Assembly: GCF_000151205.2 (NCBI RefSeq)
Contig: NC_016051.1
Location: 1,364,001 to 1,428,000, forward strand
Length of the DNA: 64,000 nt
Reading direction: 5' to 3'
Origin: Thermococcus sp. AM4
GTDB lineage: Archaea > Methanobacteriota_B > Thermococci > Thermococcales > Thermococcaceae
The position numbers and the translations under genes were made by a program. The notes beneath the pieces were generated by a model. It was given only the letters and a program-made list of their open reading frames with translations. It made no database searches and had not been told where the DNA came from. Below, in pieces: positions 9,602 through 18,794 of the stretch. The number at the start of each line of letters is the position of its first letter. Within the stretch, counting starts at the first letter, position 1.

Positions 9602-10237
9602 TCATAGGCTGAACTCTTCCCCGGGTTTGAGAACCTTGACGAAGGCGAATATCCTGTTCTTCCTGAGCTCGTTTATGAGCTTCTCGGGGTCGCCGTTCCC
9701 GTAGGTGCCGTAGTGCATCGGAATGACGATCCTCGGCCTCACGTCCTCTATTATCTGCGCCGCCTCGCGCTCGTTCGCCGTTGAGCGGCCGCTTATTGGC
9801 ACGAGAAGGACGTCCACCTTACCGCGAAGCCTCTGCAGTGCAGGGAAGGCGTAGGTGTCCCCGGTGTGGAAGAGCCGCTTGTCCCCCTCGATGAGATAGC
9901 CGAGCGGGTACTGGCTTGAGGGGTGCTCCATGAAGAAGGCCGTGACCTTCACTCCCTCACCGAGCTCCACGGTTTCGCCTTCAGAGATCTCTCGAACCCG
10001 CGTAACCCCGTCGGCGATCGCCATCAGGTAAACGGGTTTTGGGCCGATCACAGTTGCCCCTCTGAGGCGCGATAGGAGCTCGACCTTCCCGTAGTGGTCC
10101 GTGTGCTCGTGCGTTATCAGAATGTAGTCCACATCGCCGATGAGATCATCGTCCACGTCCGGGTACGGGTCTATCAGTATCTTGACCCCCCTCGTCTCGA
10201 TCCAAAAGCAGGAGTGACCGTACCATATGATTCTCAT
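9602..10237 (-). CDS. UPF0173 metallo-beta-lactamase-fold hydrolase
   Basis: Metallo-beta-lactamase fold protein with the HEHTDH metal motif (about residues 53-58) and further ligands in MEHPSS, TGDT and the C-terminal PMHYGTY. The family (UPF0173) is predicted to be a metal-dependent hydrolase; its substrate is unknown to me. ATG 10237 is preceded by GGTGAG, so the GTG at 10240 is not needed. It is divergent from the exported peptidase gene, with AT-rich TTTAA elements for both directions in 10280-10305. Confidence 0.9.
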   Translation of the reverse strand: MRIIWYGHSCFWIETRGVKILIDPYPDVDDDLIGDVDYILITHEHTDHYGKVELLSRLRGATVIGPKPVYLMAIADGVTRVREISEGETVELGEGVKVTAFFMEHPSSQYPLGYLIEGDKRLFHTGDTYAFPALQRLRGKVDVLLVPISGRSTANEREAAQIIEDVRPRIVIPMHYGTYGNGDPEKLINELRKNRIFAFVKVLKPGEEFSL

Positions 10238-10334
10238 CACGTCTCACCGGTAAGTGAGTTAGAGCCTGAGAACTTAAACGTTTCCCAAGAAAAGCGTTTA
10301 AGGTATGCCGCGGAAATAGAATACGGAGATGGGA

Positions 10335-11516
10335 ATGGGAAGCAAAGACATCAAAAAAGCCCTCGCTTCACTGGTACTCGTCTCGATAATCCTCCTGGGA
10401 CTAGTGGGGGCCAGCGCGAACACCGGCAGCGACGTTCTCTCCCAGGTGAACTCCATCCTCAAGAAGGTGGAGGAGATCCGGGGCTTGACCTTCAAGGAGC
10501 CCCCAAAGATAGTGATCCTCACGAGGGAAGAGGCCAAGGAACGGTTCAAGCCAGGAAAACCGGACATAGAGCGGATGAAGCTTGAGGAAGACGTCTACAA
10601 GATGAGCCTCCTCCTGCCGCCCAACTACCCCTACGTCCACGAGAAGGTCGAGCAGAGCGTGGGGTGGATCGCGGTCACGACCGGTAACACGATCTACATA
10701 ATAGCGGAGAACTTCCTCTCCGATCCGGACACTGCGAGGAGAGTGATAGCCCACGAATCAGTTCACGTTCTCCAGAAGCAGTGGTTCAACGCCCCCTACG
10801 GCGGGCCGACCCTCGACACCACGAAGGCAATACAGGCGGCGATAGAGGGGGACGCAGACCTCGTCGCCGACCTCTACTGCAACGAGACGGGGATTCCCAT
10901 CCACAAGATAACGGACCTCTACACCAGAGACCCGGTAACGGCACTCGGCATCTTTCCCTACGTCTTCGGAGACAGGTTCGTCGCTTACCTCTACCGCGTT
11001 GGAGGATGGAGGCTCGTTAACGAGATGTACAGCCATCTGCCGAACACGACCAAAGTCGTGATGTTCCCCAGCCTATACCTCCGGAACTGGACGCCCACAG
11101 ACGTGAGGGCCGACGTAGAAAAGCTGATACCAAAAAACGCAACCGTAAGGCACTCCGACAGGATGGGAGCATACTACGTGTTCCTGATCTACTGGGGACA
11201 CAACGCCACGAGGGAAGAAAGCATGAAAATGGCCCGGGCCTGGGACGGAGACTGGCTGATCATGGGGGACGTCAACGGCACAAACGGGACCGAAAGGTTC
11301 CTGGCCTGGGAAGTTCTCTTCACCACTCCCGAGAACGCCACGGCCTTCGCCCACTTTCTCGAGAAGATAGCGAAAAACGACGACTACGCCCGCTTCACAA
11401 TTAGAACCAGCGGGCGAAAGGTTGTACTCCTGGCCAAAAAGACCCTGTCGGAGGAGAAAACAGATGAAAGAGGGCAAGAAGTTAAGGTGTTCGATCTGTG
11501 GAAGGGTATACGATGA
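10335..11516 (+). CDS. Exported HExxH zinc metallopeptidase-like protein
   Basis: Protein of about 393 residues with an N-terminal signal peptide (hydrophobic residues 10-28, ending GASAN). The motif HESVH (about residue 140) plus EGDADLVADLY about 40 residues on gives a gluzincin-type site (two His, third ligand Glu/Asp), so it is probably an extracytoplasmic zinc peptidase; the substrate is unknown. Many NxT/NxS sequons suit an exposed domain. ATG 10335 has GGAG six bases ahead; the ATG at 10329 is too close. The last 53 bases overlap the threonine synthase gene in a different frame. Confidence 0.82.
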   Translation: MGSKDIKKALASLVLVSIILLGLVGASANTGSDVLSQVNSILKKVEEIRGLTFKEPPKIVILTREEAKERFKPGKPDIERMKLEEDVYKMSLLLPPNYPYVHEKVEQSVGWIAVTTGNTIYIIAENFLSDPDTARRVIAHESVHVLQKQWFNAPYGGPTLDTTKAIQAAIEGDADLVADLYCNETGIPIHKITDLYTRDPVTALGIFPYVFGDRFVAYLYRVGGWRLVNEMYSHLPNTTKVVMFPSLYLRNWTPTDVRADVEKLIPKNATVRHSDRMGAYYVFLIYWGHNATREESMKMARAWDGDWLIMGDVNGTNGTERFLAWEVLFTTPENATAFAHFLEKIAKNDDYARFTIRTSGRKVVLLAKKTLSEEKTDERGQEVKVFDLWKGIR

Positions 11517-12606
11517 ACCCGTCCAGAGGTGCGAGTGCGGCGAGCCGGTCGAGTTCGAGCTCTTTGAGGGAGAACCATACATCGGAAAGAGCGTCTGGGA
11601 GCGGTTCTGGGACTTCTGGCCGGTCGAGCCGGCCCTTGAGTTTTCGCTCGGCGAGGGCGACACCCCGCTGGTGAAGTCGAGGCTCGGCGAGGGGTTCGGC
11701 GTTAGGCTCTACCTCAAGAACGAAACGGTGAACCCGACCTGGAGCTTCAAGGACAGAGGGACGTTCCTCGCGATGAGCTACGCACTCAAAGCCGGCTACA
11801 AAACCGTTGGGACGGTCTCAACCGGCAACATGGCGGCGAGCGTCTCTGCCTACGCTTCACGCTTCGGATTGAAAGCTAAAATTCTCGTCTCCGAGAGCGC
11901 AAGCGACGAGAAATTAAAGGCCGTCTCGGTCTACGGCGAGGAAGTGATAAGGGTCCTCGGGGACTACGGGAGGCTCTACTTCGAGAGCCTCAAGCTTGGG
12001 GAAAAGCTCGGGGTCTACTTTATGAACTCCGACAACCCCTTCAGAACCGAGGGCTACAAAGGTATCGCGTTTGAGATAGCGGAGGAGCTTACCCCGGACT
12101 ACGTTTTGATTCCGACGAGTTCAGGCGGCCTTTTCAGAGGAGTGGCAAAGGGCTTCCTCGAGCTTTACGAGAATGGGCTTATTGATGGCCTTCCAAAGCT
12201 GATAGCGGTTCAGGCTGAAGGTTGCTCCCCGATATGTAAAGCCTTCCGTGAAGGGAAGGAAAAGGTGGAGCGCTTCGAGAACCCGAAAACGATAGCGAAG
12301 GCAATAGCGAACCCCTACCCGCCGAGCGGGAACGCCGTTCTGAAACTTCTGAGGGAGTTTGGCTGGGGTTGCGTTTCAGTTTCGGACGATGAAATCAGAA
12401 AAGCTCAGAAAAGGCTCGCCCGCGAGGGCCTCTTCGTCCAGCCGGCGAGCGCGACGGGGATAGCGGCCTTAGAGAAGCTCAGCCTTCCCGAAGGAGCCAA
12501 GGTCGTCTCGATTCTCACCGGTTCTGGATTGAGAACCCTGAAAGATGCCCCGGCGGGGAAGATAACGGAGTGCCCGCTCGAGGGGCTTGAAAACTGTCTG
12601 AGGTGA
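11464..12606 (+). CDS. thrC: Threonine synthase
   Basis: PLP-dependent enzyme making threonine from O-phosphohomoserine. An N-terminal zinc ribbon (CSICG...CECG) is followed by the fold-type II core; the PLP Lys lies in WSFKDRG, the phosphate loop is SSGG. About 380 residues. ATG 11464 is chosen because GGAGGAG lies 7 bases ahead. Translation starts inside the preceding peptidase gene (53-base overlap). The stop overlaps the Shine-Dalgarno of the next gene, so it is co-transcribed with the LigB-like gene. Confidence 0.93.
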   Translation: MKEGKKLRCSICGRVYDEPVQRCECGEPVEFELFEGEPYIGKSVWERFWDFWPVEPALEFSLGEGDTPLVKSRLGEGFGVRLYLKNETVNPTWSFKDRGTFLAMSYALKAGYKTVGTVSTGNMAASVSAYASRFGLKAKILVSESASDEKLKAVSVYGEEVIRVLGDYGRLYFESLKLGEKLGVYFMNSDNPFRTEGYKGIAFEIAEELTPDYVLIPTSSGGLFRGVAKGFLELYENGLIDGLPKLIAVQAEGCSPICKAFREGKEKVERFENPKTIAKAIANPYPPSGNAVLKLLREFGWGCVSVSDDEIRKAQKRLAREGLFVQPASATGIAALEKLSLPEGAKVVSILTGSGLRTLKDAPAGKITECPLEGLENCLR

Positions 12607-12611
12607 TTGAG

Positions 12612-13403
12612 ATGCTCCTCGGAATAGGCCTGATGCCCCACGGAAATCCTGTTCTGGAACCGGAGGACGAGGAAACCGAGAGGCTCGCGGAGGTTCTGAG
12701 GAGAATCGGCGAGGAGTTCAGAGATGCGGACTCCTACGTCCTGATAAGCCCGCACAACGTCAGAATGAGCGACCACCTCGGCGTCGTTCTCGCTGAAAAC
12801 CTCGTCTCGTGGCTCGGCTTCGAAGGGAAGGAGCTGCCCGGCGAGTGGAAAACAGACCGAGAGCTGGCAGAAAAGATTTATCAAGCCGAGAAAGAGGCGG
12901 GAATGCCGGTCGTTGACCTGAACTTCGCATCGCTACGCGGAAGCTATTCCCGCTGGCCTCTGAGCTGGGGCGAGTTGATTCCACTCCAGTTCCTCGAAAG
13001 GAAACCCCTCGTCCTGATGACGCCGCCGAGGGGAGTTAGCAGGGAAACGCTCGTCCGCTTCGGCGAAATCCTCGGCGAAGTCCTTGAGCGGGAGGAGAAG
13101 AGGGTTGCGCTGATAATCAGCGCGGACCACGGACACGGACACGATGAAAAAGGCCCCTACGGAAAGGTGAAGGAGAGCGAAATCTATGACAGGCTGATAA
13201 TGGAGCTAATCAACGAAGACCGCCTTGAGGAGCTTCTCAGCATTCCCGAGGACCTCGTTAGGAAGGCCCTCGTGGACAGCTACTGGGGGATGCTGATAAT
13301 GCTTGGAGCCATGAGGAAGGCCAAATTCGAGTTAAAGGCGAGCGCCTACGCCTGTCCGACATACTTCGGTATGGCGGGGGCGCTGTGGGTGAGAAAAAGC
13401 TAA
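12612..13403 (+). CDS. LigB-type class III extradiol dioxygenase-like protein
   Basis: About 263 residues of the LigB/DODA (class III extradiol ring-opening dioxygenase) superfamily. Candidate metal ligands: H in LMPHGN near the N-terminus, H in ISPHN, and the conserved ADHGHGH. Archaeal members are also relatives of MEMO1 and often go with AMMECR1; no aromatic pathway is seen here, so the activity is open. ATG 12612 follows GAGGTGA; the stop of thrC is within this signal. Convergent to alaX, the two stops overlapping by a few bases. Confidence 0.8.
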   Translation: MLLGIGLMPHGNPVLEPEDEETERLAEVLRRIGEEFRDADSYVLISPHNVRMSDHLGVVLAENLVSWLGFEGKELPGEWKTDRELAEKIYQAEKEAGMPVVDLNFASLRGSYSRWPLSWGELIPLQFLERKPLVLMTPPRGVSRETLVRFGEILGEVLEREEKRVALIISADHGHGHDEKGPYGKVKESEIYDRLIMELINEDRLEELLSIPEDLVRKALVDSYWGMLIMLGAMRKAKFELKASAYACPTYFGMAGALWVRKS

Positions 13404-13861
13404 ACGACTTCAAAGCTAATCTCCAAAAGCTCCCTGCCCCTCCTAAAGCGAACCTTTCTGATTTTTATCTCCCCTATTTCGCCCGTTGTTTTGGTGTGCT
13501 CCTTATTGCACGCGTTGACATTCCAGCCCTTGATGACGACCACTTTAAGGGTTTTAACCTCCTCCGGAACGGGAAACAGGTCGTACATGTCCTCTCCAAA
13601 GCGCTTCTCCGCTTCCTCACGCGGAAGCTCGTAAACCTTAACTGGAACGTTCTCCTTAACTTTCTCATTGGCGAGGCGTTCTATTTCAGCGACTTCCTCG
13701 GGTGTTGGCTTTCGGTCGAACTTAACCGCTAAAACCCCGCGGTTGCCCTTGACGTAGGTCGAGGCCGTCCACTTGGCCTTTTCACCGAGGACCTTCACAA
13801 CGGCTCCTTTGACAACGTGAAGTGCCGTGTGGGTTCGAACCTCAGCGCTCTCGCCGGCCAT
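13400..13861 (-). CDS. alaX: Alanyl-tRNA editing protein AlaX, short form
   Basis: Free-standing editing domain (about 153 residues) that hydrolyses mischarged Ser-tRNA(Ala), matching the short AlaX of Pyrococcus. Zinc ligands are intact: THTALH near the N-terminus and NACNKEH near the C-terminus. I trim the frame to ATG 13861 ([15 protein letters not shown]); the upstream frame is not protein-like. A TATA box at 13891-13900 on this strand leaves a very short leader. Confidence 0.92.
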   Translation of the reverse strand: MAGESAEVRTHTALHVVKGAVVKVLGEKAKWTASTYVKGNRGVLAVKFDRKPTPEEVAEIERLANEKVKENVPVKVYELPREEAEKRFGEDMYDLFPVPEEVKTLKVVVIKGWNVNACNKEHTKTTGEIGEIKIRKVRFRRGRELLEISFEVV

Positions 13862-13890
13862 GGCAATCCCCGAAAGTGTCTTCGGCGATC

Positions 13891-13900
13891 GTTTATTAAC
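13891..13900 (-). promoter_or_regulatory. TATA box of alaX
   Basis: GTTAATAAAC on the minus strand, about 34 bases above ATG 13861, a usual distance for a short-leader archaeal transcript. Confidence 0.5.
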
Positions 13901-14005
13901 CCACCGGGTAATCTGAAAACGGCCAAAAGAGTGTCTTTCCTGGGGATTTTTCGGGGTTTGGCTCGATATTCCAAAAGGCCTACACAAAGCCCTTTCAAGA
14001 GTAAA

Positions 14006-14021
14006 CGAAAAGCATTATAAG
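14006..14021 (+). promoter_or_regulatory. BRE/TATA of the cyclic-DPG synthetase gene
   Basis: CGAAAAG (BRE) followed by CATTATAAG (TATA) ends 49 bases before ATG 14070; GGGGTGA lies just ahead of the start. A textbook archaeal promoter. Confidence 0.6.
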
Positions 14022-14069
14022 AGCCAACGACCGATACACCGGTGGACAAAGTTTTAGGGGTGAACAGAA

Positions 14070-15416
14070 ATGGCCGAGAAGAAAAAGAAGAGGGTTCTTA
14101 TTTTGGGCGCCGCAGGGAGAGACTTCCACAACTTCAACGTGTTCTTCAGGGACAACCCCGAATACGAGGTGGTAGCGTTCACCGCAACCCAGATTCCGGA
14201 CATCGAGGGCAGGCTTTACCCACCTGAGCTGGCCGGAGAGCTCTACCCGAACGGCATTCCGATATGGAGCGAGGACGACATGGAGAAGATAATCAAGGAG
14301 CACGACATTGACATCGTCGTCTTCGCCTACTCCGACGTCTCCCACGAGCACGTCATGCACCTCGCCAGCAGGGCCCACTCAGCTGGTGCCGACTTCTGGC
14401 TCCTCGGCCCGAAGAGCACCATGCTCAAGAGCACTAAGCCGGTTGTAGCCGTTACCGCCGTCAGAACCGGCTGTGGAAAGAGCCAGACCTCAAGAAAGGT
14501 CGCCCAGCTCCTCCAGGAGATGGGCTACAAGGTCGTTGCCATAAGGCACCCGATGCCCTACGGCGATTTGAGAAAGCAGGTCGTTCAGAGGTTCGCCAGC
14601 TTTGAAGACCTCGACAAGTACGAGTGCACCATCGAGGAGCGCGAGGAGTACGAGCCCTACATCGAGCGCGGCATGGTGGTTTACGCGGGCGTTGACTACG
14701 AGAAGATCCTCCGCGAGGCCGAGAAAGAGGCCGACATAATCCTCTGGGACGGTGGAAACAACGACTTCCCGTTCTACGAGCCCGACCTCTGGATAGTCGT
14801 CACCGACCCGCACAGGCCCGGCCACGAGCTCAAGTACCACCCCGGTGAGACCAACTTCAGGGCCGCTGACGTCATAATCATCAACAAGATTGACACTGCC
14901 AACAGGGACGACATCCAGAAGGTCAGGGAGAGCATCGAGAAGGTCAACCCGAACGCCACCGTCATCGAGGCTGCCTCGCCGATATTCGTCGACAACCCCG
15001 AGCTCATCAAGGGCAAGCGCGTTCTCGTCGTCGAGGACGGTCCGACCCTCACCCACGGCGGCATGAAGTACGGAGCGGGCTACGTTGCAGCGAAGAAGTT
15101 CGGAGCGAAGGAAATCATCGACCCGAGGCCCTACGCCGTCGGCTCAATCGTCGAGACCTACAAGAAGTACCCGCACCTCGACCTCATTCTGCCGGCCATG
15201 GGCTACGGCAAGAAGCAGATTAAGGAGCTCGAGGAGACCATCAACAGGGCAGATGCGGACGTCGTCATCATGGGTACTCCAGTTGACCTGCGCAGGTTCA
15301 TGAACCTCAACAAGCCGGCCGTCCGCGTCAAGTACGAGCTCGAGGAAATCGGCCAGCCCAAGCTCAAGGACGTCCTCGAGGACTGGGTCAAGAACTGCGA
15401 GAAGCTCAGGAAGTGA
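14070..15416 (+). CDS. cpgS: Cyclic 2,3-diphosphoglycerate synthetase
   Basis: About 448 residues. The N-terminal Rossmann-like part (VLILGAAGRDFHNFN) and a P-loop (TAVRTGCGKSQTS, about residues 127-139) match the family that phosphorylates and cyclises 2,3-diphosphoglycerate with ATP; the product is a thermoprotectant in some methanogens. Thermococcales homologues carry this annotation, but I do not know of proof that they make cDPG, so the exact product is less sure than the family. Own promoter at 14006-14021; single-gene transcript likely. Confidence 0.82.
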   Translation: MAEKKKKRVLILGAAGRDFHNFNVFFRDNPEYEVVAFTATQIPDIEGRLYPPELAGELYPNGIPIWSEDDMEKIIKEHDIDIVVFAYSDVSHEHVMHLASRAHSAGADFWLLGPKSTMLKSTKPVVAVTAVRTGCGKSQTSRKVAQLLQEMGYKVVAIRHPMPYGDLRKQVVQRFASFEDLDKYECTIEEREEYEPYIERGMVVYAGVDYEKILREAEKEADIILWDGGNNDFPFYEPDLWIVVTDPHRPGHELKYHPGETNFRAADVIIINKIDTANRDDIQKVRESIEKVNPNATVIEAASPIFVDNPELIKGKRVLVVEDGPTLTHGGMKYGAGYVAAKKFGAKEIIDPRPYAVGSIVETYKKYPHLDLILPAMGYGKKQIKELEETINRADADVVIMGTPVDLRRFMNLNKPAVRVKYELEEIGQPKLKDVLEDWVKNCEKLRK

Positions 15417-15442
15417 GTTTTTCATTTTTCATTTCAGAAATT

Positions 15443-15450
15443 CTTTTATA
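15443..15450 (+). promoter_or_regulatory. TATA box of the small membrane protein gene
   Basis: CTTTTATA, about 36 bases before ATG 15486, with GGGTGATC as Shine-Dalgarno between. Confidence 0.5.
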
Positions 15451-15485
15451 CTTTGCATGCGAAAAGAAAAAGGGTGATCCCTGTG

Positions 15486-15740
15486 ATGGGGGTGTTTGTC
15501 CTCTGGGGCTTCAGTTTGTTTTTAATTCTCATCCAGCTGATAGCGGTAATATGGGTCATTTACGATGTCGTTACTAAACAGCAGCGCATGCCCGATACCG
15601 AGAAGATCATATGGATAATCGTGGCGATCTTCCTCGGACTGATCGGGGCGATAGTATACTACTTCGTTGTCAAGGCCAGTGGTAAGTACGAGGGCCGTGA
15701 AGAAATCTTGGAGCAGAAAGACGACGTTAAGGTCTGGTGA
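15486..15740 (+). CDS. Small two-span membrane protein, PLDc_N-like
   Basis: About 84 residues with two hydrophobic helices (about 4-24 and 37-58) separated by a polar loop (VVTKQQRMPDTEK), then a charged tail. The pattern, with the polar loop and WIIVAIFLGLIGAIVYYFV, resembles the PLDc_N domain found alone in small archaeal membrane proteins. ATG 15486 follows GGGTGATC; the frame is open from 15453 but that start lacks a Shine-Dalgarno. Function unknown. Confidence 0.75.
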   Translation: MGVFVLWGFSLFLILIQLIAVIWVIYDVVTKQQRMPDTEKIIWIIVAIFLGLIGAIVYYFVVKASGKYEGREEILEQKDDVKVW

Positions 15741-15742
15741 CC

Positions 15743-15757
15743 GGAAGCCTTTTAGGC
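15743..15757 (+). promoter_or_regulatory. Promoter of the small RNA candidate
   Basis: GGAAGCCTTTTAGGC: a BRE-like purine stretch followed by a TATA-like CTTTTAGG centred near 15752, about 25 bases before the first base (15777) of a GC-rich foldable segment. Confidence 0.4.
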
Positions 15758-15776
15758 ATGAGCCCCAACTAACACT

Positions 15777-15847
15777 GCCCGGGGAGCACCGCCGAGGGCG
15801 GAGTCAATGAACTCGGGCGGGTTATTACCCCCTTTCATGGGGTTTTT
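15777..15847 (+). ncRNA. Candidate structured small RNA with own promoter and terminator
   Basis: A GC-rich intergenic segment with no open frame. GCCCG (15777-15781) pairs with CGGGC (15814-15818); inside, CCGCC (15789-15793) pairs with GGCGG (15797-15801) around a GAG loop. CCCC ... GGGG then TTTTT (15829-15847) looks like a terminator hairpin. The TATA-like box at 15743-15757 fits a start at 15777. The RNA would be about 70 nt. It might be an H/ACA-type or other stable archaeal RNA; I cannot place it in a family. Confidence 0.45.
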
Positions 15848-15896
15848 GGAGGTTCAATACCAGAACTGAAGGGGTTTCTTTAAGCGTCACAAATCA

Positions 15897-15950
15897 TGAG
15901 AAGTGCAAGTTCTCAAAGTTTATAAAGGTGTGAGAACCAGAAGTTCTCAC
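15897..15950. promoter_or_regulatory. TATA box flanked by two related inverted repeats
   Basis: TGAGAA-N7-TTCTCA (15897-15915), then GTTTATAAAG (15918-15927), then GTGAGAAC-N5-GTTCTCAC (15930-15950), the last an exact 8-bp inverted repeat. Both palindromes share GAGAA/TTCTC and their centres are 34 bp apart, about three helical turns, bracketing a near-symmetric TATA box. This looks like a tightly controlled promoter, yet no gene starts just downstream on either strand; the right palindrome reaches the yjbQ stop. It could alternatively act as a 3' hairpin of the thiR-yjbQ transcript. Confidence 0.5.
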
Positions 15951-16357
15951 TCACCCACAACCTGCACTATAACTCTTCTGTGCCTCGGCCTGACGTCCAG
16001 CTCGACGAAGAAAATCTGTTGCCATGTCCCGCGAACGAGCCGGCCGTTTACGACCGGAAAGCACTCGCTCGCACCGAGAAGGGTCGCGCGCAGGTGGCTG
16101 TGGGCGTTGTCATCTATCCTGTCGTGGAGGTAGCCTTTGCCTTTGGGAATGAGCTCCCTCAGGGCGCGTTTGAAGTCCTCCAGAAGGCCCGACTCGTGCT
16201 CTATCGTGACTATCGCACCCGTTGCCCCGGGAACGAAGACCAGAACGTGCCCGTTCTCGATTCCAGACTCCTCAACGACCCTCTCGACCTCTGCCGTTAT
16301 GTCCACGAGGTCTATCTCGCCCCTCGTCGAAAAGCGGAGCTCCTTGCTGTAGATCAT
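15947..16357 (-). CDS. yjbQ: YjbQ/UPF0047 family protein (thiamine phosphate synthase-like)
   Basis: UPF0047/YjbQ protein of 136 residues. Conserved features: GATGAIVTIEHESG and the His cluster NAHSHLRATLLG. Some members show weak thiamine phosphate synthase activity. ATG 16357 overlaps the stop of the upstream ThiN-domain regulator gene (ATGA), so the two are translationally coupled; the pairing supports a thiamine-related job (inference). Confidence 0.88.
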   Translation of the reverse strand: MIYSKELRFSTRGEIDLVDITAEVERVVEESGIENGHVLVFVPGATGAIVTIEHESGLLEDFKRALRELIPKGKGYLHDRIDDNAHSHLRATLLGASECFPVVNGRLVRGTWQQIFFVELDVRPRHRRVIVQVVGE

Positions 16358-17253
16358 TTTCCCACCCCCAGCTCATTGATCAGGAGCTCAACCTTTCTCA
16401 ACACGTCGAAGGGATTCCTGCCGAAGATGTAAACGACCGGCTCAACGCCGTGGCCGCCTTCATCAACGACGACATCGTAAAGATCATCGGCGAAGGGTCT
16501 GGCTATCAGAGCCATGGCCTCCTCCTCGGACATTCCCTCAGTTTTAACCCTGGCGATCCTGAGGCCGAGCCTCTCGAGGGCCTCCATTATTTCCCCGCCA
16601 TAGCGAACGTTAAGAACGCTCCTGATCTCAGGGCGAACTCGGCCGACATTCACGAGAATGCCAGCGGTGAACCGGCTGGCCCCGAACTCGGGGGGAAGCG
16701 CGTAGGGTTTTCCCTTGGCTATCGTGATCCTCCCAGGAACGGCGGCCACGTCCTCCGGGCCCTCTGGAGACGGTAATGCGTATGCAAAGTTGCTTCTGAC
16801 CTCAGGAATGAGCTCTCTAAAGCCCTCCATCCCAACGAGTCTCTTCAGGGCAACGGCCAGCTCTTCAAGGACTTCACCGCCGGTTCTGCCGGAGTATATG
16901 AAGTTGCAGGCTTCCTCGCTGATCCCCGCGTATCTGGAATAGAATTTACAGAGAAAACCGCTTCTGAAGAGCTCCACAAGACGTTTTGAAACCAGGACCA
17001 CTGCCTCCTCCCTCGTCCCGCCGTAGAGGATAAACCTCCCGACTTCCTCCGCCAGTTCATCGAGCCTCCTCGCCAGTTCCTCAGGAGGCCTCTTGTACCT
17101 CCCGGAGAGGTACTTGCTCACCATAGCCTGCGTAACCCCGAGGTAAGAGCCGATATCCGCCTGTCTTATGCCCCCATCGTAAAGGATCTCAGCGATCCGC
17201 GCCCGGAGATATGGCATTATCTCCTCAGCAATGTAAACGGAGGGAGTTCTCAT
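16354..17253 (-). CDS. thiR: ThiR-like transcription regulator (HTH + ThiN domain)
   Basis: About 299 residues: an N-terminal Cro-type helix-turn-helix (IRQADIGSYLGVTQAMVSKY, about residues 29-48) and a C-terminal ThiN-type thiamine-phosphate-synthase domain (from about FAYALPSPEGPEDVAAVPGR to the end), with the conserved RYGGEIMEALERLGL and VVDEGGHG. This is the architecture of ThiR, a regulator of archaeal thiamine genes that senses a thiamine compound through ThiN. ATG 17253 has GGTGAT four bases ahead; the longer frame to 17298 runs through the promoter. A palindrome at 17268-17290 overlaps its TATA-like box, suggesting autoregulation. Coupled to yjbQ. Confidence 0.86.
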   Translation of the reverse strand: MRTPSVYIAEEIMPYLRARIAEILYDGGIRQADIGSYLGVTQAMVSKYLSGRYKRPPEELARRLDELAEEVGRFILYGGTREEAVVLVSKRLVELFRSGFLCKFYSRYAGISEEACNFIYSGRTGGEVLEELAVALKRLVGMEGFRELIPEVRSNFAYALPSPEGPEDVAAVPGRITIAKGKPYALPPEFGASRFTAGILVNVGRVRPEIRSVLNVRYGGEIMEALERLGLRIARVKTEGMSEEEAMALIARPFADDLYDVVVDEGGHGVEPVVYIFGRNPFDVLRKVELLINELGVGK

Positions 17254-17267
17254 AACCATCACCAGCC

Positions 17268-17290
17268 AGGTTATAATCGACTTATGACCT
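17268..17290. promoter_or_regulatory. Palindromic operator candidate upstream of thiR
   Basis: AGGTTATAA-N5-TTATGACCT is an inverted repeat with eight of nine arm positions matching. It contains TTATAA and lies 15 bases above the thiR start, so a bound protein would block the promoter. ThiR itself is the natural candidate, but this is inference. Confidence 0.5.
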
Positions 17291-17334
17291 AAAGGCATTG
17301 CGGTTTTTGCTGAACAAAATTATGTCAAAAAAGA

Positions 17335-18308
<974 letters not shown>

Positions 18309-18764
18309 ATGCCCGAGCTGAAGGTTGAGGTAATCCCCGAGGGGACGGTAATAGACCACATCCCGGCAGGAAAGTGGCTTAAGGTCATCGAAATCCTCGG
18401 CCTGACGAAGCCCAATGGCGGAACCCTCCTCATAGCCTCGAACGTCCCCAGCAAGAAGCTCGGCAGGAAAGACATCGTGAAGGTCGAGGGGAGGTATTTG
18501 AGCGAGGAAGAGGTAAACAAGATTGCCCTCATCGCGCCGGACGCTACCGTTAACATCGTCAGGGACTACAAGATAGTGGAGAAGTTCAAGGTCTCGATTC
18601 CGGACGAGATAGTCGGAATCCTCACCTGCCCGAATCCAAACTGCGTCAGCAACCACGAGTACGTTAAACCGCGCTTCAAGGTCGAGAGCAGGGACCCGCT
18701 CAAGCTCCGTTGCCACTACTGCGAGAGAACAATTGAGGGGGATGAAATCCTGGGGAACCTTTAG
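18309..18764 (+). CDS. pyrI: Aspartate carbamoyltransferase regulatory subunit
   Basis: Regulatory chain that binds nucleotide effectors in its N-terminal domain and the catalytic chain through a C-terminal zinc domain. The four zinc Cys are present as CPNPNC and CHYC near the C-terminus. 151 residues, usual length. Starts directly at the pyrB stop. Confidence 0.96.
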   Translation: MPELKVEVIPEGTVIDHIPAGKWLKVIEILGLTKPNGGTLLIASNVPSKKLGRKDIVKVEGRYLSEEEVNKIALIAPDATVNIVRDYKIVEKFKVSIPDEIVGILTCPNPNCVSNHEYVKPRFKVESRDPLKLRCHYCERTIEGDEILGNL

Positions 18765-18773
18765 CTTTTTAAC
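18764..18773 (+). promoter_or_regulatory. TATA box for a probable leaderless transcript
   Basis: GCTTTTTAAC overlaps the pyrI stop and lies about 26 bases before ATG 18795, predicting transcription starting at or within a base or two of the start codon. Confidence 0.45.
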
Positions 18774-18794
18774 TTCCGCATCCTCTCTGTTTTG

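Noticed and set aside
13811-13850. GTGGGTTCGAACCTC resembling a tRNA T-arm
   Set aside because: It lies inside alaX and encodes the zinc motif region; no acceptor or anticodon arm is around it.
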